This document shows positions 10,300-20,837 of a DNA stretch of 64,000 bases, piece by piece. Both the position numbers and the translations under genes were made by a program. The notes below the pieces were generated by a model, which did not search any database, was not told where the DNA came from, and worked only from the letters and a program-made list of their open reading frames with translations. The stretch is taken from NCBI GenBank assembly GCA_026168455.1, contig CM047428.1:40625513-40689512 (forward strand), in the 5' to 3' direction. The number at the start of each line of letters is the position of its first letter. Positions within the stretch are counted from its first letter, which is position 1. The stretch comes from Theocolax elegans. Taxonomy: Eukaryota; Arthropoda; Insecta; Hymenoptera; Cerocephalidae.

Positions 10300-12147
10300 G
10301 ATTTTTCCTTAGATTATTGTTACTGCATGTACGTGGTGCCGAATCATTTGAAGATTTACGATCACTTAATGGCACTGTTTATGATACATTTTATGAAGCA
10401 TGCATGAAGAGAGATTTAATCATTACTGATAATGAATGGGATAAATGTTTACAAGAAAATTGTTGCTTTCAATTTCCACACGCACTATGTGAACTTTTCG
10501 CTTTCATTCTATCTTTTGATTGCAACTGTGATGGGTTGCAACTTTATAACAAATATTAAGAACATTTTTTTGACCCAAAATTACCTGAAAGTTTAGAAGA
10601 ACAAAAAGCTCTAAGAATTATAGACAACATTTTAACAATGCACCATTTAACATTGGAACAATTTAAACTACCTAAAATTGATAATGAAATTTACTTAGAT
10701 TCGAATGTTATTGAAGATATCAATAATGAAATTGATGAAATAGAAATATTACTAAAATCTTTAACAACTGAGCAAAAACTAATATTTGATATAGTAATAA
10801 ACGCCCTCAACGATAAAAGTAAAAACAATTTATATTTTATTGATGGTCCTGGTGGTAGTGGAAAAAGTTATTTATTAAATGCTATTATAAAATTTGTGAA
10901 ATTAAACAAAATACCAGAGTTAGCAGTTGCTTGGACAGGTATTGCGGCAAATTTATTAATAGGTGGTAAAACTATACATTCGACATTCAAATTACCATTC
11001 AATTTAAATTAACAATCAACATGTAATATTTCTTCCAATTCAAAATTAGGTAAAATATTAAAAAATATTAAGTTAATTATTTGGGACGAACTATCAATGA
11101 CTTCAAAATATGCATTAGATACAATAGATATTTTTTTTCATAGATTTATGTCGCAATAATAAACCATTCGGTGGTAAAATATTAGTAATATATGGTGATT
11201 TTCGACAAATACTACCTATAGTTCGTTATGGAAACAGAACTCACATACTAGAATCATGCGTTAATAGTAGTTCGTTATGGCGTTTATTCCAAAAAAATAA
11301 CTTTAAATAATAATTTACGATTAATCAATTAAAATAGTATGTTTAAAACGTGGTTATTAGAAATTGGAGAAAATAAAAACGGTACAAAATTTGAAATTGA
11401 TAATAAAGTAACAAAAATTCCTAATGAATTTATTACTTTTAATAATTTGATTCATGATATATTTGGACATAAAATAAACATCAACGATTTATCTACTCTT
11501 AAAAACAAAGTTATACTTTCTCCAAGAAATAATGACGTTTTAGCTATTAATAATGAAATTGTTGAAAGAATTGAAGGTGACAGTAAAGTATATTTGAGCA
11601 TCGATAGTTTTAATAATGATGAAAATAATAAATGAGTGCGAATCAATTACGATTGAATTTTTAAATTATTTAATGCCAAATGGTTTACCACCCCATAAAT
11701 TAGTGTTAAAGAAAGGAATGATCATTATGTTACTTAGGAATTTGAATTTAAATGGAGGTTTATGTAATGGTACCAGACTCTTTATTACCGAATTAAAACA
11801 ATATACTATATATGGTGAAATTATAACAGGAAAGTATTCAGGACAAATCGTAATGATTCCAAGAATAGATTTAAGTCCATCAAAGTATGAAATTCCCTTT
11901 AATATGGTAAGACGACAATTTCCTATTAGACCAAGTTTTGCTATGACAATGCACGAATCACAAGGTCAATCATTTGAAAAAGTAGGTTTATATTTACCAA
12001 AACCTGTATTTAGTCATGGTCAATTATATGTAGCATTATCGAGGGTTAAAGATGAAAAAAATTTGTAAATAAAATTTTTAAAATCATCAATAACAGTCAC
12101 AAATACAGAAGGAGAAATACTTAATGTAAATGAAAACGATTTAAGTA
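10300..12147 (+). pseudogene. Helitron 2 PIF1-type helicase region
   Basis: Successive frames encode an SF1 helicase of the PIF1 type. Walker A is FIDGPGGSGKSYLLNAI (near 10840-10870), followed by AWTGIAANLL. Walker B appears as LIIWDELSM near 11077, then GDFRQILPIVRYGNR and, at the end, RPSFAMTMHESQGQSF with YVALSRV near 12030. Stops at 10559, 11012, near 11158 and near 11310, plus frame changes, break it. Helitron 3 carries a homologous helicase that is more intact. The C-terminal tail is cut by the composite LTR element and continues at 20592. Confidence 0.85.
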
Positions 12148-12358
12148 TGTAACGGGGTACGGATTGAATATAAGGAATAAAAAAATCAACGAAGGTATCG
12201 GGGCGCGAACCCACGATCCCGGGAGCGCGAGGCAGAAGCCTCACCACTGCGCTACCATTCGCAATTATCCCGGCTAGTCGACTTGGTCCTATCGACGAAC
12301 GTCGCCGATAATTCAGGGACCTAACCTGCGCCGACACTCGAAATCGGTACCCGTTATA
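12148..12358 (-). repeat. 211-bp LTR with tRNA-like box A/box B core
   Basis: On the minus strand the unit starts TATAACGGG and ends CCCCGTTACA, so the ends are near-inverted. It is directly preceded by a PPT (GGGTGGGGGA, 12359-12368). Inside is a tRNA-like core: box A-like TAGCGCAGTGG (12244-12254) and box B-like GGTTCGCGCC (12202-12211), a tRNA-type spacing. The acceptor and T stems do not pair well, so it is not a functional tRNA gene. A truncated copy with box A only sits at 20459-20591. Confidence 0.65.
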
Positions 12359-12785
12359 TCCCCCACCCAAACGCGACCTACGCCCTCGGGGAGCCGTTTG
12401 ATCACTTCGATCACCTGGGCTAGAGAGGCGAAGGTTGTCCCTGCTCGACCGGTGTCAAGAAGACCATTTTCTGAGCACCGGGAGCCTCGTTAGGGATAGC
12501 CGTGCGTTTGCACCACCACGCTTGAGATCCCAGAAACTCAAGCTCCTCTACGTCTAGTGCCAACTTTGGAGGTGTACTGCGTATACGTATACACACTGTG
12601 GAGAGAGAAACACAGGCTTTTCTCCTACAGTCGTACCTCCGCACTTTTTGACGTTCTCGCGGGGAAATCCACCGGGACTGTGGTGGTGGGGATGGGAGTT
12701 TATGACCGACTTCGGTCCAAGATGAGCCAGGCGAAGATAAACTACTTCGTCTCTTCTGGCAAGTGGGTTTTTGAGTTGGGCGCCA
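12359..12785 (-). other. Non-coding internal segment of the TRIM-like element
   Basis: About 427 bases between a PPT (12359-12368) and a PBS (TGGCGCCCAACTC at 12785-12773). The PBS has the TGGCGCCCAAC start also used by gypsy elements B and C, a tRNA-Lys-type primer site. No convincing ORF exists; short open frames overlap on both strands. At the PBS edge the expected 5' LTR is replaced by inverted gypsy A integrase sequence. Confidence 0.55.
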
Positions 12786-13284
12786 TTTGGTATGGAAGAA
12801 GAACCGAGTCCTCTCATCCAGCGCACAAGGCGTCTCGGCCAAGTTAGCTCCAAAATACGTCGGTCCTTATTTGATCGTCCACAGATACGGCCCAAATACT
12901 GTTAAGATCCAAGATACTCAGGGACATGAGGAGAAATGCCATGTCCAGTACCTCAAACCGTACTTATCGGATGACCATGGCGATGAGTACGGCCAAGAAG
13001 ACGACATCGAGACCGATCTACCTACGAGGAAAGAGGAACCCGAACGCGATACGGTTCCTGCGAGCGAAGACGTCTCACGCGGCGAGACGCAAGCGAGCGC
13101 CGTTCCACGCGAGGAACGAGATAACGCGAACGTCGTGCCCCCCGTTAAAAGAAGTAGAGATAGGCCGCGTAAGAACGCGAGGGTCGTCGCCAGACCGCGG
13201 GATCGGTCGACGGTAATTCCGACCGCTAGTCACCGCGGGCTAGCCAAACGAGGTAGAGGCAGACCACGACGGAACTGCAGTTAG
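12786..13284 (+). pseudogene. Inverted copy of gypsy A integrase C-terminus
   Basis: A plus-strand frame begins within the codons for a Val-Trp pair of the integrase GPY/F region and ends at the natural stop. It contains KYVGPYLIVHRYGPNTVKI and the basic tail. It matches the minus-strand copy at 14663-15165 with scattered replacements, such as Gly to Asp in the first AT-hook. It is a 5'-truncated fragment joined to the PBS of the TRIM-like segment. It forms one arm of a roughly 700-base inverted pair. Confidence 0.85.
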
Positions 13285-13397
13285 TGTCCGGATTTTCGAA
13301 CCAAGTTTTTTTTTTGTACCTGTGTAGCCACTTCCCATCCCAAATTCGTCAGGGATGCAGAAACCACATCACGGGTATGTGGAATCTGGAAGGGGGG

Positions 13398-14435
13398 TGT
13401 AACGGTAAGGTACTGTTTACCTCACCGTTTGACGAATTCGAGCAACACAAGCGAACAGTATCATAATGTTCGCATCGGTTCGAGCCGGCGAGATTCGGCT
13501 CGGCTCGGTTCGTCGTAGCTACACGGGCGGGATCAACTTCGCGTGCGAAAGATTCGCGCACGCACCTGATTAGAGAGGTAAGGGGGAGATTCGCGCGCAC
13601 TGGAGAGAGTGATAGCCACCTTCTTACGTGACAGGTGTGATCCCCCCGCGTCCCGTGTTTAGCTTCGCCGTGCCGTGATTTGTGCCGTGCGTTTGTGTGC
13701 GTTTTGACTGCAGGCCGATCCTGCATTTGCAGTGAGTGGTGCAACACCGTGCATCTACCTGCATCCACACAACCCCGGTGCACGGGCGAGCGGACAATCT
13801 GTCCGACACCGCAGCGACAGTGAGAGAGAGAAAGCAACCGATCGGCTGGTCGTTGTTTACCAACGACTACAGCAGCGTACAAAGTAAGTGGTACCACTTC
13901 ACGCGATCGTGTTTTTATTCGCACTTAATCGTGTTTCTTTATACCAGTCCCGTTGACTGGATATATTATTTTAGTTCGCGATATTTTCTTCCCCTCTCTC
14001 TACAAGTCGGCCGTTTACCGACTTGTAATAAAAGCGTAGACCTCGACGACAATCAGATATTTTATTTGTTATCTTTCTTTATCTTTATTTCAATAAATTC
14101 ATATTATTATTAGAATTCAATCCGGTGTGCGATTAATTGAATTTAACCCACGTACGATTCCTTCCGTAATCCTAAGAGCTCGTATATTTCTGGTTGACAA
14201 GTGCTCGACGCGATATCCCTGTTTCGCGGTCAATTTCAGATTTGAATTTTACCTGGTTGTTATCTGAAACAGTAACTCGGTTTCAGAATAACACTTAACA
14301 GATTTGGTAGAGCGGACAGGTAACCGTCGCCGCATCGCGGGAAAAATATGTTTATTTAAATACGGTAAGTTTAACCGTACCGCTGAGCAGCCGCGATATT
14401 AAAATAAACATCCGCGCGGCAACCAAACTGTTACA
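13398..14435 (+). repeat. Gypsy A LTR (about 1038 bp)
   Basis: Begins TGTAACGGTAAGG right after a PPT (aagggggg, 13390-13397) and ends CTGTTACA, giving the TGTAAC/GTTACA inverted ends typical of these elements. The segment 13285-13397 upstream is the 3' untranslated part of the inverted fragment. Cut off from a complete element, this LTR now forms most of the spacer of an inverted repeat. The exact right end is inferred from the terminal motif only. Confidence 0.6.
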
Positions 14436-14451
14436 TGTTATTCTACATGTT

Positions 14452-14548
14452 ATCTCGCCGGCTCGAACCGATGCGAACATTATGATACTGTTCGCTCGTG
14501 TTGCTCGAATTCGTCAAACGGTGAGGTAAACAGTACCTTACCGTTACA
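14452..14548 (-). repeat. Gypsy A LTR 5' fragment
   Basis: The first roughly 97 bases of the gypsy A LTR in reverse orientation, preceded (minus sense) by the PPT and 3' untranslated sequence of the 14663-16258 pol copy. After GCCGGCGAGAT its sequence leaves the LTR consensus seen at 13398, so the LTR is truncated by rearrangement. Confidence 0.7.
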
Positions 14549-14662
14549 CCCCCCTTCCAGATTCCACATACCCGTAATGTGGTTTCTGCATCCCTGACGA
14601 ATTTGGGATGGGAAGTGGCTAAACAGGTACAAAAAAAAAAACTTGGTTCGAAAATCCGGACA

Positions 14663-16258
14663 CTAACTGCAGTTCCGTCGTGGTCTGCCTCTACCTCGTT
14701 TGGCTAGCCCGCGGTGACTAGCGGTCGGAATTACCGTCGACCGATCCCGCGGTCTGGCGACGACCCTCGCGTTCTTACGCGGCCTACCTCTACTTCTTTT
14801 AACGGGGGGCACGACGTTCGCGTTATCTCGTTCCTCGCGTGGAACGGCGCTCGCTTGCGTCTCGCCGCGTGAGACGTCTTCGCTCGCAGGAACCGTATCG
14901 CGTTCGGGTTCCTCTTCCCTCGTAGGTAGATCGGTCTCGATGTCGTCTTCTTGGCCGTACTCATCGCCATGGTCATCCGATAAGTACGGTTTGAGGTACT
15001 GGACATGGCATTTCTTCTCATGTCCCAGAGTATCTTGGATCTTAACAGTATTTGGGCCGTATCTGTGGACGATCAAATAAGGACCGACGTATTTTGGAGC
15101 AAACTTGGCCGAGACGCCTTGTGCGCTGGATGAGAGGACTCGGTTCTTCTCCCATACCAAATCCCCGACTTCAAAAGAAGCCGCTCGTCTCCCGGCCTTA
15201 TAGTAACCGGCTTGCCTATCCTGAGCTTTATTAGCTCTAGCTGAAGCTTTCTTGTGAAGCTCAGGTAGTCGTGATAGCCGATCACTCCACTCAAGCAAAC
15301 GCTGGTATTCCAAACGTTGCTGAGTCAGCTCGTCTTGAACTCGACGAGCAGTGCCGGGTGGCTCAGGCTGCCGGCCGTAATTTAACATGGCCGGGCTCCA
15401 TCCTGTCGAACACTGTACCGCCGTATTTAAAGCAAACACAAGGTCCGGTAACTTCTCGTCCCAAGTGTTGTGCTTCTCGGTAATGTAAGACGCTATCATC
15501 GTTTTCATCGTCCGATTAGCACGTTCGACTGGATTGGCCTGAGCGTGGTACGGAGGAATAGTTGTATGAAATATTCCTCGTTCCACGAGATAATCATCTA
15601 CGAGCTTGTTCTTGAACTCAGTGCCGTTGTCGGATAAAAATACTTCCGGTGTGCCAAAACGCATGACGACTCGTTCGTTTAACTCTTTCACGATCGTCTT
15701 AGCGTTAGCTTTCCGGATCGGCACTGCTTCAATCCAGCGCGTGAACAAATCTTGGAAGATCAAAATATATTCAAATCCGTGTGTGGAGCGGGGAAGTGGT
15801 CCAGTAACATCTCCTGCTACCACTTGCCATGGCTTTTCAACCACTCGCCTACCCATCAAACCCCTGGGAGGGCGTTGCTCCACCTTACATTGCTGGCACA
15901 CCTGACATTTGCGTACATACTTGCCAACTTCGGCATAGTAACGTGGCCAATAATATAACTTTGCCACGCGAGCAAATGTCTTTTCTCTACCTAGACGGCC
16001 TGCTGCCGGATCATCATGACATTCTCGGAGGATGGTCTGCCTGTGCTCTTCGGGTACGACCAACTTCCAAGCGTCTTGATCTTCCATGGCGTCATCCAAT
16101 TCAGTATCCACCCGATACGAATACAGGTTTCCACCTTGGATCTTCCAATCAGGAAATTCTCTCGGCCGCTCACTTACGTCTTTGGTCCACGAAAGGTACC
16201 AGGGGTCCTTAGTAGTCTGGCTCCAAGAGACGGAGGATAAGGCCGGCTCGTCTTCCAT
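14663..16258 (-). pseudogene. Gypsy A pol 3' part, second integrase copy
   Basis: 531 codons covering the RNase H/integrase linker, the integrase zinc region, the catalytic core and the C-terminus. The triad is visible: Asp in VAGDVTGPLPR, Asp in FLSDNGTEFKN and Glu in NPVERANR. The zinc region has ECHDDPAAGRLGR where family members have a second His (GHLG), then CQVCQQC. The tail holds two AT-hooks (RGRPRK and RGRPRR). It is the downstream copy of a 1103-base tandem duplication, and reading from the upstream pol copy stops before it. It cannot be translated as part of full Pol from this locus. Confidence 0.85.
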
Positions 16259-17345
16259 ACCAAGTCCCCGACTTCAAAAGAAGCCGCTCGTCTCCCGGCA
16301 TTATAGTAACCGGCTTGCCTATCCTGAGCTTTATTAGCTCTAGCTGAAGCTTTCTTGTGAAGCTCAGGTAGTCGTGATAGCCGATCACTCCACTCAAGCA
16401 AACGCTGGTATTCCAAACGTTGCTGAGTCAGCTCGTCTTGAACTCGACGAGCAGTGCCGGGTGGCTCAGGCTGCCGGCCGTAATTTAACATGGCCGGGCT
16501 CCATCCTGTCGAACACTGTACCGCCGTATTTAAAGCAAACACAAGGTCCGGTAACTTCTCGTCCCAAGTGTTGTGCTTCTCGGTAATGTAAGACGCTATC
16601 ATCGTTTTCATCGTCCGATTAGCACGTTCGACTGGATTGGCCTGAGCGTGGTACGGAGGAATAGTTGTATGAAATATTCCTCGTTCCACGAGATAATCAT
16701 CTACGAGCTTGTTCTTGAACTCAGTGCCGTTGTCGGATAAAAATACTTCCGGTGTGCCAAAACGCATGACGACTCGTTCGTTTAACTCTTTCACGATCGT
16801 CTTAGCGTTAGCTTTCCGGATCGGCACTGCTTCAATCCAGCGCGTGAACAAATCTTGGAAGATCAAAATATATTCAAATCCGTGTGTGGAGCGGGGAAGT
16901 GGTCCAGTAACATCTCCTGCTACCACTTGCCATGGCTTTTCAACCACTCGCCTACCCATCAAACCCCTGGGAGGGCGTTGCTCCACCTTACATTGCTGGC
17001 ACACCTGACATTTGCGTACATACTTGCCAACTTCGGCATAGTAACGTGGCCAATAATATAACTTTGCCACGCGAGCAAATGTCTTTTCTCTACCTAGACG
17101 GCCTGCTGCCGGATCATCATGACATTCTCGGAGGATGGTCTGCCTGTGCTCTTCGGGTACGACCAACTTCCAAGCGTCTTGATCTTCCATGGCGTCATCC
17201 AATTCAGTATCCACCCGATACGAATACAGGTTTCCACCTTGGATCTTCCAATCAGGAAATTCTCTCGGCCGCTCACTTACGTCTTTGGTCCACGAAAGGT
17301 ACCAGGGGTCCTTAGTAGTCTGGCTCCAAGAGACGGAGGATAAGG
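15140..17345 (-). repeat. 1103-base tandem duplication inside gypsy A pol
   Basis: Sequence from the end of RNase H through the integrase core is present twice in direct order with a constant 1103-base offset (for example 15271 and 16374, 15606 and 16709), nearly without differences. The junction is near 16250, where GGTATGG of the Val-Trp codons meets AAGACGAGCC of the RNase H/integrase linker. High identity implies a recent event or a reverse-transcription jump. Confidence 0.9.
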
Positions 17346-19388
17346 CCGGCTCGTCTTCCTCATACATACGAGAAAGTGCATCAGGAACGTAGTTTAGAGC
17401 TCCTTTTCTGTGCTCAATAGTAAAGTTATGAGACTGGAGTTCTAACGCCCATCTGGCGAGCCGGCTCGTTGGATTGCGAATATTGCATAACCAACGAAGA
17501 CTACTATGGTCAGTGACAACTTTAAACTGGTAACCTTCGATGTATGGTCTAAACTTCTTAATCGCCCATACTACGGCCAGGCATTCCCGTTCTGTGACGC
17601 TGTAATTGTGTTCGGCGGGCGAGAGGATTCTACTGGCGAACTCCAGGACTCTCTCCTCTCCACCGACAATCTGTAGCAACACTGCACCGATACCAGTGTC
17701 ACTAGCGTCAGTCTGGACCACATACTCGCCATTCTCATCGGGAGTTTGCAGAACGGGTGCTGTCAACAACAAAGCCTTAAGCTGCTGGAAAGCGCTCTCT
17801 TGTTCTTCCAGCCAAAGATACTTCTGGTCTTTCTTGGTCAGACGCGTTAGCGGCTCAGCTATGGTAGCATAGTCGTGCATGAAGCGTCTGTACCAAGATG
17901 CCATACCGAGAAACCGTCTCAGCTGCTTCAAATTCTTGGGAGCCGGATATTCTTTAATCGGCTCCGTTTTAGCTGGGTCAGGTCGTATCCCGTCTCGGTT
18001 AACTCGCACACCCAAATATCTCACTTCGGGCTGGCAGAAGACACATTTCTCCCGGTTAACAGATAAACCGGCTTCTGCCAAGCGAGTTAACACCTCGATC
18101 AACAATTGCTTATGCTCTTCAAACGTCTCAGTGACAATAATGATATCGTCGAGATATGCATAAGCAACCGGTTCGAGTTCGGGTCCAATCACCTGATCGA
18201 TCATGCGCTGGAATGTCGCGCCAGCATTTGCCAATCCATACGGCATACGAGTAAACTGGAACAAACCCATTCCAGGTACCGTAAAAGCCGTTATCGGGCG
18301 CGACTCCACCTGTAGAGGTATCTGGTGATACGCACAGTTCATGTCGATCGTGGAGATGTATCGGGCTTTCTTGAGTTTGCGTAAGATATCCTGCATATAT
18401 GGCAAAGGATATGCATCAGGTTTCGTCAAAGCGTTGACTTTCCTAAAATCGATGCAAAAACGCCTAGCATTCTCACCCTTCTTCGCCATCACCACGGGGC
18501 TGGACCAACCGCTTTTCGAGGGTTCAATAACGCCAGTCTCGAGCATCTCGCGAACTTGACGTTGCATTTCCTCTCGAATCTTATCAGAGACGGGGTAATA
18601 CCTCTGTTTGATCGGCCTGGCTGATCCGACGTCGATTATATGTTCGACATCGTAAGAACGGCCGATCTTTGGCAAGGTTGTGGACAACACTCGGTCTAGA
18701 AGTTCGCGCAATTGTGTGCGCTCTACTTCTGTTACGTCAGCGACACCTGCTGACGATAATGAAGCATTGCCACTTTCCATACTTGCCACTTGCAGCTGTA
18801 GGACTTGATTCCTTCCCTTTAGGAATAAACGGTCGGAATCTGGGTCTAGGACGGCTCGGAATGCTCGGATAAAGTTTACTCCGATGTAGCATTCAGCATC
18901 CAGGTTCGGCATGATCGCAACACGTATTTCTCGAGACTCTTTACCGATAGTAAATGGTAGCATCACGTGACCACACAACGGATGAGTACTACCATCAGCG
19001 AGCTTGGCATTGCCAGCTCGCGACTCGAGAAGCGACCTGCCTAGAGCGGTTGCTAACTGCAAACCGCTTGGACCCATTACGGTTGTCGATGCACCTGGAT
19101 CGAACAACGCACGGATCCGAAATCCATCTATGTCAACCTGACACCACCAGCGCGTCTCGTCCTCAGGACGATAACTCCTTCGGCTAGTGTTCGATGTCAC
19201 TAATTTTAGGACATCGCAGGTCTCCGGATCCATTCCGACTTCCTGGGATCTGTCTGGAATCAGTCCTTTCCTTTTCTGCTTAACTGCAGCTGGACTATCT
19301 CGGTAATCGGGAGTCAGACCTTTGTCCTCCTTGGGGACTCCCTGTACTTTGGGGTATGCGGTTGTCCCCTCTAACCGCTTCCCCGCGC
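16174..19388 (-). pseudogene. Gypsy A pol: protease, RT, RNase H, integrase
   Basis: Pol is open from the frameshift site (19389) to 16174, about 1070 codons. The order is: protease with FDPGAST; reverse transcriptase with YAYLDDIIIVTE (the YLDD box); RNase H with QTDASDTGIGAVL and TERECLAVVWAIKKF; integrase with the HHCC region and the D-D-E core. After the Val-Trp of the GPY/F region the frame enters the tandem duplication and ends in 23 unrelated residues. The first Met (19233) lies 52 codons downstream of the slip site, so Pol is expected as a Gag-Pol fusion. Family: Ty3/gypsy (Metaviridae). It is inactivated by the duplication and by loss of a complete 5' LTR. Confidence 0.9.
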
Positions 19389-19395
19389 GTTTTTT
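19333..19395 (-). promoter_or_regulatory. -1 ribosomal frameshift signal, gypsy A
   Basis: The heptamer AAAAAAC (19395-19389) lies in gag phase as GCA-AAA-AAC. The -1 frame from it is open into pol, and the gag stop follows 16 bases later. Downstream, GCGGTT (19378-19373) pairs with AACCGC (19363-19358). The loop GGGGAC (19369-19364) can pair with GTCCCC (19338-19333), giving an H-type pseudoknot. An outer GGGG/CCCC extension would shorten the spacer from ten to four bases. The slip site and frames are seen directly; the fold is inferred. Confidence 0.75.
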
Positions 19396-20440
19396 GCGCA
19401 GTCAGGGCACGTCCTAACGGTGTACCCCAACTTACCACAAGTATGGCACTTGATCGGCTTGGGGAAGTCTTCTTTTCTCTTTATCTTCTTTCTTGAATCC
19501 GACGATTCCCCAAGCTTCGAGGATGAACCACTCGATGACCGTCGATCGGGACTTTTACGTGTCTCCTTCCTCCTTTTAAACCGAGGAGGAGACTTGTGGG
19601 TTTTCTTCCTAGGTGGCGTATCTTTATCCACCTTAACCCCAGCTGTCTGGCTACTCGTTCGCATGGTCCTAAGGGTTTCTTCCAGGACTTTTGTGAGCCG
19701 TTCAATCGGATCTTCCCGACTCGACTCACTCACCTCTTTAGCCACGCTTGCTACCTTAGGCTTGGCGGTCGACCGCTTTTTGGACTTTGCCTTGTAAGCA
19801 AGTTCCGGCAGCATTAAATCTTCCTCTGCCGGAGGTGGTCGATATAACTTTTCCCGCTCGAGCGTTTGCTCGGCGTCCATCGCCAGCTCCAATAAATCTT
19901 CAACCGATTTGGCTTCAGCTCTCTTAAACAACCGCTGAAGCTGAGGTAGCATGTTACGGTAGAGATGGTCCAATTGCCTACGCTCGCTCGGGATCGGGTT
20001 GAGTTTTCGCATGATTGCGATTGAGCAGGTGATGTAATCTCTCACCGGCTCATCCTCACCCTGTGTCCGAGCATTGGACTCCTCGATGAGCCTTTGCTGG
20101 AAGCTTTGGCTCATACCGTACCATTTCTTGGCAGATTTCACAAAATCTTGCCACGAGTGCCATTTGTCCTTCTCATTCCGGTACCACGTAGCTGCGGTTC
20201 CAGTGAGAAGTTCGGACAAGGACGGCAACACCTCGTCCTCGCTGAGGTTGGCGAGAATCCTACAGTCTTCGACTCTCGTAAGGAAGGCATCGATACTCTG
20301 GCTTTTGTCGCCAGAGAATCGGACTCCCCACTTACGAACCACCGCACCAACATCGCGCGGTGTCCCGGCCGATCTCGACGCTGATTGGCCGGACTCGTAA
20401 AAGTCCTTCAGATTAGGGTAGGGAGAGCTTGAACATGGAG
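19371..20440 (-). pseudogene. Gypsy A gag, 5' truncated
   Basis: The frame reads a Retrotrans_gag-type domain (VVRKWGVRFSGDKSQSIDAF, then TATWYRNEKDKW and NARTQGEDEPVRDYI). A basic Ser/Lys-rich stretch follows, then one zinc knuckle, CHTCGKLGYTVRTC, in which the usual His position is Tyr. Gag packages RNA and builds the particle. The natural start is missing: upstream of about 20440 the frame continues into the LTR fragment, so the visible Met at 20570 is in LTR sequence. Element C has a gag of the same family with a much longer N-terminus. Truncated and probably non-functional. Confidence 0.8.
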
Positions 20441-20458
20441 GCTGTCTCGGTCTCCGTG

Positions 20459-20591
20459 CGCGAGGCAGAAGCCTCACCACTGCGCTACCATTCGCAATTA
20501 TCCCGGCTAGTCGACTTGGTCCTATCGACGAACGTCGCCGATAATTCAGGGACCTAACCTGCGCCGACACTCGAAATCGGTACCCGTTATA
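20459..20591 (-). repeat. Truncated copy of the 211-bp LTR
   Basis: About 134 bases nearly identical to 12225-12358, ending at the target duplication AGTA. The part carrying box B and the CCCCGTTACA end is missing, and gag sequence begins directly at the break. Confidence 0.8.
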
Positions 20592-20640
20592 AGTAATACT
20601 GCAATATTATATACGACTAATGTAGTTTTCTCTGAAGTGT
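20592..20640 (+). pseudogene. Helitron 2 C-terminal tail after the insertion
   Basis: The frame continues the Helitron protein with TTNVVFSEVFDN, matching the Helitron 3 tail TTNIVFSEVFDT near 40805. This proves that the LTR composite split the Helitron gene. Confidence 0.85.
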
Positions 20641-20837
20641 TTGATAATAATTAATAATTTTTAAATAAAAATTTCATTTTTGATATTAAAAAACTCAAAA
20701 ATAAAAAAAATAAAAATATAATTGATTTTAATTTTTTAATTTAGTATTAATTTAATATTAATAATGTCATTATTTCAACTGAAAAAGTTGTTACAAAAAA
20801 AAGGTTGATTAAAATGAACAAATGTATAAAGTATCAA

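Larger units (their letters stand above)
12148..20591 (-). mobile_element. Composite LTR element: TRIM-like LTRs around gypsy A
   Basis: The boundaries are defined by the split Helitron 2 protein and by a direct repeat AGTA (12144-12147 and 20592-20595; AAGTA if one base is shared). The left end is a 211-bp LTR with a PPT just inside. The right end is a 134-bp fragment of the same LTR fused to a gag gene. Between lie a 427-bp non-coding internal segment with a PBS, an inverted copy of the gypsy A 3' part, a gypsy A LTR, and gypsy A pol and gag on the minus strand with a 1.1-kb internal duplication. One target duplication around the whole suggests insertion as a unit, or later conversion of a simple TRIM-like element. 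Confidence 0.65.

Noticed and set aside
12190..12262. Functional tRNA gene
   Set aside because: Box A and B are present, but acceptor and T stems do not pair and no sound anticodon arm could be drawn.
12020..12370. 116-codon minus-strand ORF spanning Helitron and LTR
   Set aside because: Crosses an insertion boundary, so it cannot be an ancestral gene.
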